A DNA stretch of 64,000 nucleotides from Rebecca billardiae RCC1528 (GCA_965240325.2 OZ251237.1:1488001-1552000); one strand, 5' to 3'; counted from the first letter of the stretch, positions 19,925 to 30,485 are shown. Notes: generated from the letters alone by a model not told the origin. Numbers and translations: made by a program.

Positions 19925-20755
19925 ATGAGCGAGTCGCTCAAGTCGCGCGACGATCTGCCACCCCAGCACAAAGGGCTCACGGTCCAGCCCGTGTCCACTC
20001 TGTACCCGACCGTCGGCGACTCGCCGTCCGGGCCGTACCGCTCGCCCGAAGCGGGCGCAAAGAGCGCAGAGCAGGAGCGCAAGATGGCGGACGAGCGAAG
20101 GGACGCTGCGCGCGCGGCGGTTGCCGAAGGGGCAGACGAGGAGCGGGAGGGCGAGAAGGCGGCGGGCGGCAGCCCGTCCGTCGCGCCGGCCGCGGCGGGC
20201 ACGCTGCCCCCCGGGCCGCACCCGCTCCAGACCGGCTGGGCGCTCTGGGAGCACAGGGCAGCCGACGGCCAGAGCAGGACGTACGAGGAGAACATGGCGA
20301 AGCTCGTCGAGTTCGCGACGGTGGAGGACTTCTGGCGGGCGTGGAACAACGTGCCCAAGCCGTCCGACATCTTCTTCGACGGCAAGTCGCACAAGAAGGT
20401 GGGCGAGCGCATGATCGAGTCGCTCTCGCTCTTCAAGGCGGGCATCAAGCCGGAGTGGGAGGACAAGGCGAACCGCACGGGCGGCGAGTGGTTCGTGCGC
20501 AAGGCGCTGCCGCTGCCCTTCCTCGACGACGTGTGGACGAAGCTGGTGCTCGGGATGATCGGCGAGACGCTCGACTCCGGCGACGAGATCACCGGCGCGC
20601 GCGTCGTCGACAAGTCCGCCAAGGGCAAGACGATCTACCGGCTCGAGCTCTGGTTCCGCACAAAGGCGGCAATGGAGGACCTCAAGAAGGCGTTGCACGA
20701 CGCGCTCAACGACCCGAAGAAGCCGTTCGCGTGGGAATTCCGCTCGCACTCGTGA
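19925..20755 (+). CDS. eIF4E: Translation initiation factor 4E-like cap-binding protein
   Basis: Single exon, 276 residues. The N-terminal ~97 residues are an Ala/Glu-rich extension without known motifs. The eIF4E fold starts at HPLQTGWALWEH. Cap-stacking and binding positions by alignment to human eIF4E: Trp43 is kept (TGWALW), Trp56 is replaced by Tyr (SRTYEEN), and Trp102-Glu103 are kept (KPEWEDKANRTGGEW). Trp73, which contacts eIF4G and 4E-BPs, is kept in VEDFWRAW. Trp43 with Tyr56 is the pattern used for class III family members rather than the main class I factor. An insertion (FFDGKSHKKVGERMIESLS) precedes the Trp102 region. The start is the first ATG; the open frame extends upstream only with non-ATG codons. 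It may act in general or specialised initiation, or in mRNA silencing. Confidence 0.85.
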   Translation: MSESLKSRDDLPPQHKGLTVQPVSTLYPTVGDSPSGPYRSPEAGAKSAEQERKMADERRDAARAAVAEGADEEREGEKAAGGSPSVAPAAAGTLPPGPHPLQTGWALWEHRAADGQSRTYEENMAKLVEFATVEDFWRAWNNVPKPSDIFFDGKSHKKVGERMIESLSLFKAGIKPEWEDKANRTGGEWFVRKALPLPFLDDVWTKLVLGMIGETLDSGDEITGARVVDKSAKGKTIYRLELWFRTKAAMEDLKKALHDALNDPKKPFAWEFRSHS

Positions 20756-22750
20756 GCGCGCACGCCGCCGCGCGCACGCCGCCGCGCCGCCGCTCGCCGC
20801 GCTCGCCGCGCAGCTCTGCCACCGGCGCGGCGCGACGCGGAGCGCGCGGGCCGACGCGCGCGGCCCGCGGCACCAGCCAGGGGCCGCCCGTAGCGGCTGG
20901 GCCACAGGGCCAGCGCGCTCGCGTTGCCCCCGAAGGTGGTGGCACCGAGCTGCCTGCCGGCCATCCCTGCCATCCGTATTGACGGCTCCAGCCGTGGACT
21001 CGACCGTCGCCCCCCCGTGAAATCGTCACCGCGCGCAGCTCGACAGCGGACAGGCTCAGTCACTGACATTGGGCCGCCGGCCGAAGCATGCACAGGCTGG
21101 ACGATCGGGCCTGAGCCCTGACGGCGGGTCGCGGCATGACTATGCGCCAGGCCCCGCCCCGGTGCCGTGCTTTTTGGCCGCCCTAGTAAGTACTACTGTT
21201 AGTGCGCAGTCAGTGAATTCTTGAGTCAGCGACTACTGACACTTGACAGTTCAGACAGTAGCGCTTGAGTGATGACTCGGAGTGAGGCTTGAGTCAATTA
21301 ACGCCTTGAGCGCAGTCGGCCCGCCTCGGGGCGACTCGGGCGGCGCCCCTGCCCGGGCCCGGCCGCCGGCCCGGCCGGGGCTCGGCCTGATGACTGTGGC
21401 CAGCCGGCAGCGCCGCCGCCCCGGCCCCGGGCCGGGGCGCAGCCTGCGGCTTCGGGTGAGGGTCTGCTGTCTCAGTCTTCGGAGCGCCACTCAGACTGGC
21501 CCGATGTCGATGACTGGCGCCGATGACGCCCACTGGCAGCATTCGGTTAACGGGCGTGAGCCTGGTGGCACGGCTGGCACGCGCCGCGGCCGTCGGGTCA
21601 CGTGCGCGACGGTCCGCGTCCGGCCACCGTCACTCACCATGTCGCGGCACTGTCCGATCGCCGCCTCAGCGATCGGATGCCAGTAGTTATTGTGAGTCCG
21701 GGAATCACCGGGAGCCGCGCGCGCTCCGGACCCGTTGCACGGGTGAGTAACCGTGAGCGTATGAAAAAACGACAAGCGTATGAAATCTCGCGGTTTTGTC
21801 GCTCGCGCTGCCGCATGGCTGACGTCCGCGCCGATCCGAGCGCAATGGTGCATTGCGAAGCCGATTCGCAATGCACCAATCCAATCCGCATGTCAATCGA
21901 CCCAACCGTCGCTGAGAACGAACGACAAAACCCAGGGCAGGTGTCCACCACGAAGCCACGCCGCGCGCGCGCTGGCAGCGTGAGCCGGCGCGGTTGCAAA
22001 GGGTTGCCCAAAGGCAGAGAGATCAGCCAATGCGGCTACCTTCGGCAAGCACGCCACCTCAGCGTCAGCATCGGGTGGGGCCGTGAGGATACATGCCCTT
22101 GGATGCGGCTCCAGCCAAACGGCTCTCGACGCGGGGAGCCGCCATCGGCCGCGAGCGCGTACACGGATACACGTGCTGTCCTCGTGAACGAGGATTCAGG
22201 AGACGAGGCGCGGCCCGCGATGCGCAGGCAAGACCTAGGGAGTGGCTCACGCTTTGATCGCGGGTACGGGTACAGAAGGCGTGCGCACGCAACCACACCG
22301 CCTTCGTGAAGCGCGTGGGCAAGCTGCTGAAGCTCTCACGATGCGCGCTTACTTCTCATCTCCGTGCGCTCGCCGACCGCTCACGCTGCCTTCCGCGCGG
22401 CGGACCTGGGAAACCTGCCACCTGGCGCGCACGACGCAGCGCGTAACGCGGAAGGTGGTAGATCTGCTGCCACGCTCCCGCTGCCGCCGCCGGCGGCGGC
22501 AGCGGCATGCCCACGATGCGGCGACGGTGCTGATGACTATCACTGCCAAAGTGTCGTTTTTTCGGCGCTCACGCGTGCAACGGGTCTCCGGCGCTCGGCG
22601 CGGCTCACGCCGCCGTCACGGCGCGGCCCCGGTGCGCGTGACTGACCCGTGGCCGGCTCCCGCGGGGTGGGCCCGCACCGGCCCCGGGCCGGCCCGGCCT
22701 GGGTCTGACTGAGCCCCCAATAAGCTATATATATATAGAGAGAGCCGACG
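20756..22750. other. Two-kilobase stretch without a recognisable gene
   Basis: GC-rich repetitive sequence to about 21100, then mixed composition. Open frames are Arg-rich and lack family features. It contains a short perfect hairpin at 21846-21878 and ends at a TA/GA run beside the arrayed-repeat element. Confidence 0.4.
21846..21878. repeat. Perfect 14-bp stem, 5-nt loop hairpin
   Basis: TGGTGCATTGCGAA at 21846-21859 pairs exactly with TTCGCAATGCACCA at 21865-21878 around the loop GCCGA. It could be a structured RNA or a foldback remnant; context gives no function. Confidence 0.7.
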
Positions 22751-23023
22751 TCAGTTGTATTGCCGCTTTGGATAGTGTGGTCAGTTGTATTGCCAAAAGC
22801 ACGTTATGACTACCGTGGTCAGTTGTATTGCCGTTTTCAGTAGTATGGGTCAAGAATATTGCCGCTTTTGGATAGTGTGTCAACAATATTGCCCCTCAAA
22901 TACTGGTTTCAAACCAATGACCCTTTCACAGTACTTGGTTCACGAATATTGCCGTTTTCGAGCTTGAACATAGTCTGCTCAGAAATATTGCCCTTTCCAT
23001 AACTATGTGTCCGTTGTATTGCC
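22751..23023 (+). repeat. Left array of eight 14-bp units
   Basis: Units start at 22751, 22781, 22819, 22850, 22880, 22940, 22979 and 23010. Spacing is 30, 38, 31, 30, 60, 39 and 31, as if one unit near 22910 had decayed. The outer units read TCAGTTGTATTGCC; inner ones drift to TCAAGAATATTGCC and similar, with ATTGCC nearly invariant. Such phased repeats often bind a transposase. Confidence 0.8.
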
Positions 23024-24182
23024 GCCAGCAGCTCATGGCTGGGGCACAACTCGCACTCAGACAAGAGACTCGCGCAGCCCGTGTGCGCGTGCGTGCAGAG
23101 CTGCGACTGCCTGCGCGCGGCATGCAGGATACGCGACAGCAACCAACCGACATGCCATCATCATGCGGCCTGCGTAGCTCATCTTGACTTCCAGTAGCAG
23201 TCGGCGCTTCCCGTCGCCGTCGCGCTTGCCGCCCGCCGGCGGCCGGCCGCCAGCGCCATCGGGACTGCTGCTACTTCAGCGGCCACGTGAGCCGCATCGC
23301 GTCCCATGCCGCTGCACGCGCCGCCTCAAGCTGCGACCGCGCTCGCCAAGCCTGCCACTCGGGTTCCAGCAGCAGCAGGAAGCGTCGCCTGCCCCTCCTG
23401 CTTGCTGGCTCGTCGAGGCGCGCGCGGCGCACCGCCCGCCGGTCGGTGCGTTGTGTCCCAGCTGGCAGTACGCCTTGGACTTCCTCCTCCACGGGCCAAT
23501 CAGCCTGCGTTGACGAGTGCGACTGGCGCATGGTCAGCCACCTGCACACGGTTGGCCACAGGGCAGTCTGCTGTTGGAGTGATGACAATCGCAAAAAGGC
23601 ACGCGCCAGCAGTGTTGCACGAGCGAGAGCGACGCGCGTTGGTTGATCGCCACGGTGTGAATGACAGTCGATGGCAGGCAGTGAGGGGGACGCGCGTCGC
23701 GTTGGTCAAGCTCCTTGAGGCCGTTGAAGAGCACACGCCCGTCGTGCACGTTCGACTCCCGCGAATCGGGGCGCAGCAACACACGCTCACCCTGCTTCAC
23801 GCATGCACCTGCATGCGCTGCCGTCGCAATGTCATCGACTGCGCGCTTGACGGTCCCGGAGTCGAAGTGAGCACGGAGCAACGCCGATTCGATAGAAGTC
23901 GCGACGGATTCTCGCCCGTCTCCGCGTAGACGGCGAGTAGCCCGAGGTGCACGCGCGTGTTGCACTGCGCGCGCATGCGGCAGCGTTTGTGCAGATTCCG
24001 GTCCACGGTTCAGCTCGTCGTTCGGCTTGATGATGTCGAGGAACACGGCGCTACCCCGGCAGAGATCGTCGTCGTTGAACGTCACTCTTCTGGCCTGGGA
24101 TCAGCTAGGCCTGCTCAAGGGCACGCCGCGCACGCCGGCGGCGCGTAGGCGCCAGCGCCATCATCAGCGCGTGGGCGATCGC

Positions 24183-24432
24183 GGCAACAAACCTGAATCA
24201 AAGATGCGCAAACGGCAACACAACTGACCCACACTACGCGACGGCAATACAGCTGGACAAAGTATTGGGCCATCATCCACGGCAATACACCTGACACAAG
24301 TATTCGACGTTGGCAACAAGATTGACACGTGATTCCCAAACATGGAAAACGGCAATACAACTGACCACGGTAGTCAAAACGTGCGTTTGGCAATACACCT
24401 GACCACACTTTCCAAAACGGCAATACAGCTGA
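24183..24432 (-). repeat. Right array of eight 14-bp units, opposite orientation
   Basis: Reading inward from 24432 the units begin at 24432, 24402, 24364, 24325, 24294, 24257 (an insertion makes this unit 15 bp), 24226 and 24196. Steps are 30, 38, 39, 31, 37, 31 and 30. The first two steps equal those of the left array. GGCAA at the inner edge of each unit (plus strand) is conserved. Confidence 0.8.

Positions 24433-24434
<2 letters not shown>

Positions 24435-24506
<72 letters not shown>
24435..24506. repeat. CT dinucleotide microsatellite
   Basis: About 36 uninterrupted CT units directly outside the right end of the arrayed element, followed by a short TA run. Confidence 0.95.
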
Positions 24507-24509
<3 letters not shown>

Positions 24510-24510
<1 letters not shown>

Positions 24511-25358
24511 GGTCTGAGCCTGACGCTTGTCCGATGCTGCCACGTCGTTAAATATATATATATGGTGCACTCTGCAGGCTGCAGTGCATCCGGATGCCTA
24601 TATGATCAATAACCATCAACCTGGCACCGGGGCATAGCCCAATAACAATAAGGTATACAAAATCAAGGCCAAAAGAGTGACAATAACGGTCCGCTTGCTT
24701 GCCATTGTAAAAGTTATCAATTATCATTATAATATCTGCATGCAGCTGCCAGCTCATGCCATCAACGGCTGTCGGCTATCACTATCAGTGGCTGTCCGAG
24801 TGACGGCGGTCCGCGGCGTCACGGCGTCGGGCGTGCCAATCCCCGGATAAATGATTTATTTATTAATTTAATAAATGGCGGATCTAATGGGCGGATCCGC
24901 AATCGAGTGACTTATTGATTGATCTCGACCAAAACAATTATATGATTCATATTCATCATACTGCACCCGGAACACAGACTCTCACACAGACTTCGGCGTC
25001 GTCTTAGCCGTATAACGGTACTAGCTGCTAGTATAAGTATTAGCTACTAAAGCTAGTATACATTTACAGAATACAGTTATTATCACAGCAGTACGGTTAG
25101 TGAGTGACAAGGGCCAGTCTGACTGAAGACCGTCTGTTTAATAATACAACACTATTCCCTATAACCAGTACATGCGTCGCTTGTACAGTAAAAACGAAAA
25201 TGACAGTCTGAAGCATTTTACTCACTTTTAGCGGGCGTAGCCACTGCCGTAGTCGTAGACTCAAGTCTCATACGGAGAGCGTGCGATGAACTTGAAGTCG
25301 ATGGCGCGGCAACCTGCCAGGACCGTGAGTCTTACGCACGTTAAAACAAAGAAACTGT
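24510..25358. other. AT-rich intergenic, no gene seen
   Basis: Stops are frequent in all frames. Small palindromic AT-rich patches occur near 24850-24900, including a GGATCCGC-containing stretch. No RNA gene recognised. Confidence 0.45.
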
Positions 25359-25407
25359 AATCTCGCCTGCCTGAGCTGTGTGCGTCTCTTATTCTTAGTA
25401 AACTGTA
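25359..25407 (+). repeat. 50-bp direct repeat, copy 1 (second at 27662-27712)
   Basis: The sequence beginning AATCTCGCCTGCCTGAGCTG and ending AGTAAACTGTA recurs at 27662-27712 with only a small indel. This copy lies about 150 bp upstream of the catalase-like start codon. The other lies upstream of the ADP-ribosyltransferase-like frame. Confidence 0.85.
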
Positions 25408-25560
25408 CTGACGATCCGTCTGACCGTCCGTCATTGTCAATAAGATTGGGCGGGCGACGCGCCGACGCTTATCATCAGAGTCCGGACGAGGAATCCGGGT
25501 TCAGGAACCCGGAACCGAGTGAATCTGGAATATCGCCCAAAAACGATCAAAATCGGCAGC

Positions 25561-26880
25561 ATGGGGAGCTGTGGCAGCGCGCCGAAGCAAGAGGACGACG
25601 AGCGGCTCGCCGAGGGCGAACCGCGGAGCGACGACCTCGCGAGTGATGCGCCCGGCGCGGACGTGAACCTGCGCACAATCGAACGCGAGCGCACGATGAG
25701 CCCGTCCAGCTGGCTCAACTACGGCCGTGAGATCTGGTCTGAGCAGTACGGCGCAGACTACCTCTTATATCGCGAGTCCCGTGATTCTGTGAAGAATCCG
25801 GCGGAGGGGCAGGAGCCCAAGCTGGCGCTGGCGATGACGCGGCTTGCGTTCGCGAGCGTCGCCTCCTTCGTCAACACGCGGCCGCACCACGCGTCCAGCG
25901 GCGGCGCGCTCGTGGGCAGAGCGACGGTGCTCAAGAGCGCGAATGTGCCCAAGAGCGAGTTCTTCACGCCCGGGCGCACGCTGACGGCGCACGTGCGGTA
26001 CTCGAGCGCGGGGTACGGCGGGCACTCGCGCGACGACGCGGGCATGGACATCCGCGGCTGCGCGATCAAGCTCGTCGCCACCACGTTCAGCCTCGACCTG
26101 GTGATGAGTACCGGGCAGGGCTGCGGCTTCTTCAACCTTGAGAACTTTCTCACCTTCCTCGACGTGAGCGTGTCCGGCTCGGACGAGCGGCACCGCGAGT
26201 GGTACGGGCGGCACCCGAGCGCGGCCACCTCGCACATCAGCGCGTACAAGCGCGCGCCGAGCTCGTACGCCGAGCTCGACTACGCGACGCAGACGTGCCT
26301 CGAGTTCATCGCGTCGGACGGCAAGCGGTACGCGGCACGCTTCCGCTGCGTGCCCGCCGGCCGCGGCGTGGGCACGCCGGTGCGCCCGTCGACGGAGGGG
26401 CTGCCGGACTACGACGACCAGGTGGCGATCGTCTCGACGCACGCCGACACGCACCGCAAGCGCAGGCCCGGCGAGACGCGCGCGAAAGACTACCTCTCTG
26501 CCGAGCTCGCGGCTCGCGTCTCGGCCGGCCGCGCGGTCGAGCTGCGCGTGCAGATTCAGCTCAGGCCCGTGTCCGGCTCGTACCAGCTGTTCAACCCGAG
26601 CGTGGCGTGGGACGAGGCGGAGTACCCGTGGTCGGACCTGCTCTCGCTCACGCTGCCCGACTACCTGCCGCCAGACGAGGCCGACGCCCTCGCCTTCGAC
26701 GTGGGCAGGCTGCCGCCCGCCACACTCGCGCTCTTTGACGCAAAGTCGACGGCCGACTACAACTCGCTCAACCAGGCGCGCGCGCGCGTGTACGCCGTGT
26801 CGCAGCGCGCGCGGAGGGCGGCGTGCTGCGCGTGCTGCATCGGGCTGACGGCCAAGGGCGCGAGCGAGCAGAGCCGATGA
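25561..26880 (+). CDS. Catalase-fold haem protein, probably membrane-tethered
   Basis: Single exon, 439 residues. The catalase-like core runs from about residue 85. FVNTRPHHASSGGALVGRA (H109/H110) aligns with the distal-His segment, TAHVRYSSAGYGGH with the RFS-AG strand, DIRGCAIKL with the RD-RGFAVKF motif. The segment NPSVAWDEAEYPWSDLL matches the later catalase region, and RARVY places the proximal haem Tyr near 411. The monofunctional catalase C-terminal domain is absent, so small catalase-related enzymes such as allene oxide synthase-like proteins are as likely as a true catalase. The N-terminus MGSCGSAP is a strong myristoylation sequence with a nearby Cys. The C-terminus has a basic stretch and a cysteine cluster (C422, C423, C425, C426), suited to palmitoylation. 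The start is this ATG; upstream in-frame codons are non-ATG. Confidence 0.75.
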   Translation: MGSCGSAPKQEDDERLAEGEPRSDDLASDAPGADVNLRTIERERTMSPSSWLNYGREIWSEQYGADYLLYRESRDSVKNPAEGQEPKLALAMTRLAFASVASFVNTRPHHASSGGALVGRATVLKSANVPKSEFFTPGRTLTAHVRYSSAGYGGHSRDDAGMDIRGCAIKLVATTFSLDLVMSTGQGCGFFNLENFLTFLDVSVSGSDERHREWYGRHPSAATSHISAYKRAPSSYAELDYATQTCLEFIASDGKRYAARFRCVPAGRGVGTPVRPSTEGLPDYDDQVAIVSTHADTHRKRRPGETRAKDYLSAELAARVSAGRAVELRVQIQLRPVSGSYQLFNPSVAWDEAEYPWSDLLSLTLPDYLPPDEADALAFDVGRLPPATLALFDAKSTADYNSLNQARARVYAVSQRARRAACCACCIGLTAKGASEQSR

Positions 26881-27661
26881 GCCATGCGTGGCGTGTGGGC
26901 AGCGCGCGGCGTGCTGCCCTCAGCCCTGCGGCCCGCGGGCGGCCCGCCGTGGATGCAGGCTGGCGTGTGCGGACCGCGGGCGCGACGCCGCCTCGTCGTC
27001 ATGCGATGCCCCGTGCCCGCCACGGCGTCGCGAATGATTCGCGCCATCGCACCATCACGCATTCGGATGGCGGTGCCGACCGAATGGGCACTCCCACCGC
27101 CGACGTGATGATCTTCACGAGCTGTAGTCCATCATCTGTGCTGGACTACAGCATCAGTACCGATGCCGCCAGATCTGCCGCTCCGGCAGATCCGACCGGC
27201 CGACTCACCGGGCCAGTCAATGAGTCATAGATAGAGTCGCGGAGACTGCTGGCAACTGTGCATGCTCAACAGCAGTGACTTGACCTCACTAGACCGACTA
27301 GTTACACCGATGACCGAACGTGAACGGTCACGCCGGGACCGAAGTCCTGAACGAACGGTACTCGGTAGTGCGGTCCAAGTGCCTCAAGTCTCAAGTCAAG
27401 TCGTAGTAGTCCGATGGCAGCAGCGGTCGTGCTGAAGTGATATACAGATAATGTGACTACTAGCTGTGACTGTGTAGACCTGTTGAGTCCGCGGAGAGGA
27501 GTGAGTCAGTCAGACAGTGAGTCTCACGATGATCGAATGACTGCTATACCGCCGTATATATAGTACTCTGAGTGTCAGAGCAAGGACGTAACTACCGGCG
27601 GATGATGCTGTAGATCGACCATCGGCGACGGCTTCATGGGCGGTGACAGTTGGCGGGCGTC
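26881..27661. other. Intergenic, no gene seen
   Basis: Downstream of the catalase-like gene. GC-rich to about 27080, then mixed with many stops. No feature recognised. Confidence 0.4.
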
Positions 27662-27712
27662 AATCTCGCCTGCCTGAGCTGTGTGCGTCTCTTATTCTAT
27701 TAGTAAACTGTA
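27662..27712 (+). repeat. 50-bp direct repeat, copy 2 (first at 25359-25407)
   Basis: Same sequence as upstream of the catalase-like gene, 2.3 kb away and in the same orientation. It may be a duplicated promoter segment or a dispersed repeat. Confidence 0.85.
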
Positions 27713-27795
27713 GTAGCACAGTGCCGGATTGGAATTTTCCGTGACGCTTCGGACGGTCCGCAGCTCGAGTCAGCGAATCCGGTCTCGGCCGGACA

Positions 27796-28164
27796 GTGGA
27801 ACTCGGGTGGAAGCCGCGACTTCGCGGCGGACGGAGCCTCAAACGAGCGGCTGTCTCGGCTCGCGGCGCGATCTACTCGGCGAAGACCGGCGAGGCTGCT
27901 CGCGGGCCCGACTATGCGTCGACGCGGGCTGGGGTCGTCTTCCGCGTGGCGCTGGGCAAGTGCCTCGCCGCCCTGATGGGTGCTCTTCTTTCGCCCTCAC
28001 GGCGCGCGCGGTGCGTTTCGCGAGCTTCTTGCATGCGCCGCCCGCGGTTGCGCCCGAGCCTGATGCTTCAGTCGACACGGCAGGTGGCTCGCGCAGGGTG
28101 GGATTGTGTGCGGGTGCCGCTGGCGGTGCGTCTCACCCTCCTGACATTGTGTGGGAGGCTGTGA
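27796..28164 (+). other. Possible ADP-ribosyltransferase-like fragment
   Basis: An open frame without an early ATG contains RGAIYSAKTGEAARGPDYAS followed by AGVVFRVALGKCL. The order Gly-x-Ile-Tyr, Tyr-Ala and a hydrophobic strand ending in Leu-Gly-Lys resembles the catalytic segment of PARP/Gig2-type ADP-ribosyltransferases. Only about 45 residues show this, the rest is Arg-rich, and no complete gene could be built. It may be an exon of a spliced gene, a pseudogene, or chance. Confidence 0.2.
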
Positions 28165-30420
28165 CATTTCACGCGTACACCCCGCCACGCCCGCGGCCCG
28201 CCCGCGCAAACGCCGCGCCGCGCAGTTGTCTTTGACCTCGAGCGAGCCTGAGGCGTGGAGGCGACCGACGGCGGGGTGCGACTTGCCCACCGACCTGAGC
28301 CGCATCACCCAGCGCAGCCTCGCCCACGACGACGCTTCGCCTGGCTGCCACTGCTCAGCCGCGTGCAAGGCGGGCTGGGCGACGTCTTTGCCGAGCGCGG
28401 CTGCAGCGCAGCACGCGAGAGGCTGGAGCGCCATGACGCGGATGGCGGAGCGGGCTTTGGGCTGGCTGGCATGAGCCGCCAGGCTGTACCGTCCGCGCAG
28501 ATCGCGCTCGGCCCGGCCGCAGCCCTCCTGAGCGCGCGCCTCAGAGCTGAGACTGATCACGTGCACGCGCACAAGCCACACTGCCGTGGCTGTGTCGAGC
28601 AGCTGCGTGTGCTCGAGGCGCGGCGCTCGCACGGGCCACGCGGGCGCAGCGGGTGCGCGCAGCTGGCGCACGCAGTGCCACGTCCTGCCGCGCCAGTTTG
28701 GCGGCCGTCCGCCCCCCCGAGCTCGAGTTCTGCGCGCTTTGCGACGGCGCGGCCGGCCGCGCCCATCTTCATGCTTGGGCACGCCAGCATGGCCGCCGCC
28801 GGGCCTGCTGCGCGCGCCGAAGCTGGAGGGCGGAGGAGGGCGCTGGGCTGCTCCTACGGCGTGCTGCAGCCCGGGCAGGCTTTTCCGCGGCGCGGCGAGG
28901 CCGTCGCGCCTGCTCGCCGCCGTCGAGTCGCCCGTGCTGAGTGACCGTCGGCCGCACGTGCTCGGCGGCACCGCAGGCAGGCGTCCCATACCAGTGTGCT
29001 CGAGCCGCTGCGCGCACCCAAGGCGAGCTGCTCGAGCGGGCTAGGTGGGCCCACGGAGTGCGCGCAGCTGGCGCACGCAGCCCCGCGTTATGGGGTGTCG
29101 GTTTGACGGTCGCCAGCCCCCGTGGGCTCGAGCTCTGTGCGCTTCACCACGGAGGTGCCGACGGCGCCCCGCGGCGCGCAACGGCGGGGCAGCATGGCCG
29201 CCGCCGGCGCCGCCGCACATGCCGCCGCTTACGGGCAGTCGAGAGCTTGGGACAGCACCTACGGCATGCTGCAGCTCGGGCGGGCTCTGCCAGCCTGCTG
29301 TGGCGTGATCGCGCATTTTCCAGACCGTCGACTCGCCCGCGCTGCATATTTGTTTGCTGCGCGTGCTCGACGGCGCCGCTGCTGCCGCTACGGCCGCGCG
29401 TTGCTGCGTCGCGAGCGAGCCCGATGCGAGCTGAACGGCGGCGTGCTCATCGCTGCTGGCGCAGATGGGCGCGTCATGGTGGCCACGCACGATGCTGAGT
29501 GCTCGCGCGTGCCAGACGAGGCGCGTGCTCGCGCTGTGGCTCAATGTCCGGCAGTGCGCGTGGCAGGCCGCAGCTGCTCGACCACAGAACCAGCGGGCAG
29601 TGATCGGGCTGCGCGCGCGCAGCTGATGGCGGCGAACGAGCGAGCCCGCACCGCCGCGCAAGGGCTGGGCGACTGGCGCCGAGGTGGCGCGCACGTCGTC
29701 CGCTGCCGTTGGCATCGCGGCGGACGCTTCAAGCTCGTTCGGCCGGCGTGTTTTCTCCGACGCCCACCTGCGAGCGCTGCCGGCACCGTGCTCGGGCGTC
29801 AGTATCGGTGGGCTCGAGCACGCGTGGTGAGGCGCTCGGAGCGGTCGACGGCCATGATCGGGCAGCGCACGGTGGGCGCAGGCCACGCGCACGCCAGCGC
29901 CCCGCGTGGCGTGGCTTCACGGGGCGCAGCCACCAGGAGACTGTGCTGCGACGAGCTCGGGCGCGCTCGGGCGCCGCTGCTCTGCATTTTCCCGAAAAAT
30001 CGGTTTTCGTGCCCTCGACCGGCGGCATGCCGCCGGGGTGGCCGCAGCTGCGCTCGGAGCAGCGCGCACGGGCACCGCCGTGTGCGCCCGCCCGCTTTCG
30101 CCGCCGCCGAGCTCGAGCACAGCGCTGCGCGGGGCTGCGTAATGCCAACGGCGCATGATTTTTTGCCCGCGCCGAGCGCGCGTCGGCGCGCGCAGCGCGC
30201 TCAGGTGTGGCCTGCTACCAAGGTCTGTGCCACGATTCGACGCGCCTATGGTGCGCCGAATTTAGGCGCACCGCTTCAGAATTGTCCGATGATTCGACTA
30301 GTGGTGCGGACAACTTAAAACGAGTCACCCTGAGCAGTTTTCCGGCACTGTGAGCCCGAGTTGCTCGGATTGACTACGAATCATGACTTACCGGACGAGT
30401 TCAATAATTAAACGGATTAC

Positions 30421-30423
<3 letters not shown>
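28165..30423. other. GC-rich region with overlapping open frames, unresolved
   Basis: All six frames are open for long stretches, but none looks like a known family and codon patterns favour no frame. A diverged internal duplication (about 28640-28900 and 29050-29300) is the main structure. Short in-frame sequences with ordinary composition, such as near 28250-28470 (plus), could be exons. I assign no gene. Confidence 0.35.
28640..29300. repeat. Diverged ~250-bp tandem duplication
   Basis: Both units start with GCGCGCAGCTGGCGCACGCA (28655 region and 29056 region). They share GAGCTCGAG or GGGCTCGAG, a CAGCATGGCCGCCGCCG block and CTACGGCGTGCTGCAG or CTACGGCATGCTGCAG in the same order, about 400 bp apart. 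Divergence between shared blocks is high, so the duplication is old. Confidence 0.6.

Positions 30424-30485
<62 letters not shown>

Larger units (their letters stand above)
22751..24432. mobile_element. Element bounded by mirror-image 14-bp repeat arrays
   Basis: Both ends are about 250-270 bp arrays of a 14-bp unit, TCAGTTGTATTGCC and variants, in opposite orientation. Beyond the unit, the spacer sequences of the outermost ~90 bp also align between ends (AGTGTGGTCAG and TGACTACCGTGGTCAGTTG), so these are long diverged terminal inverted repeats. The ~1.15-kb interior has no convincing transposase. The longest protein-like frame (minus, about 24085-23534, ending before an array) lacks an ATG and matches no family I know. 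Outside the left end is a TA/GA run and outside the right a CT run; I see no clear target-site duplication. Most likely a non-autonomous DNA transposon. Confidence 0.6.

Noticed and set aside
22751-23023. CRISPR array interpretation of the 14-bp repeats
   Set aside because: Units are short and degenerate, spacers are partly conserved between the two ends, the arrays are inverted copies of each other, and the genome is eukaryotic.
23534-24085. Minus frame inside the arrayed element as a transposase
   Set aside because: No ATG, no catalytic motif I can identify, and an overlapping frame is equally plausible; left as unassigned interior.
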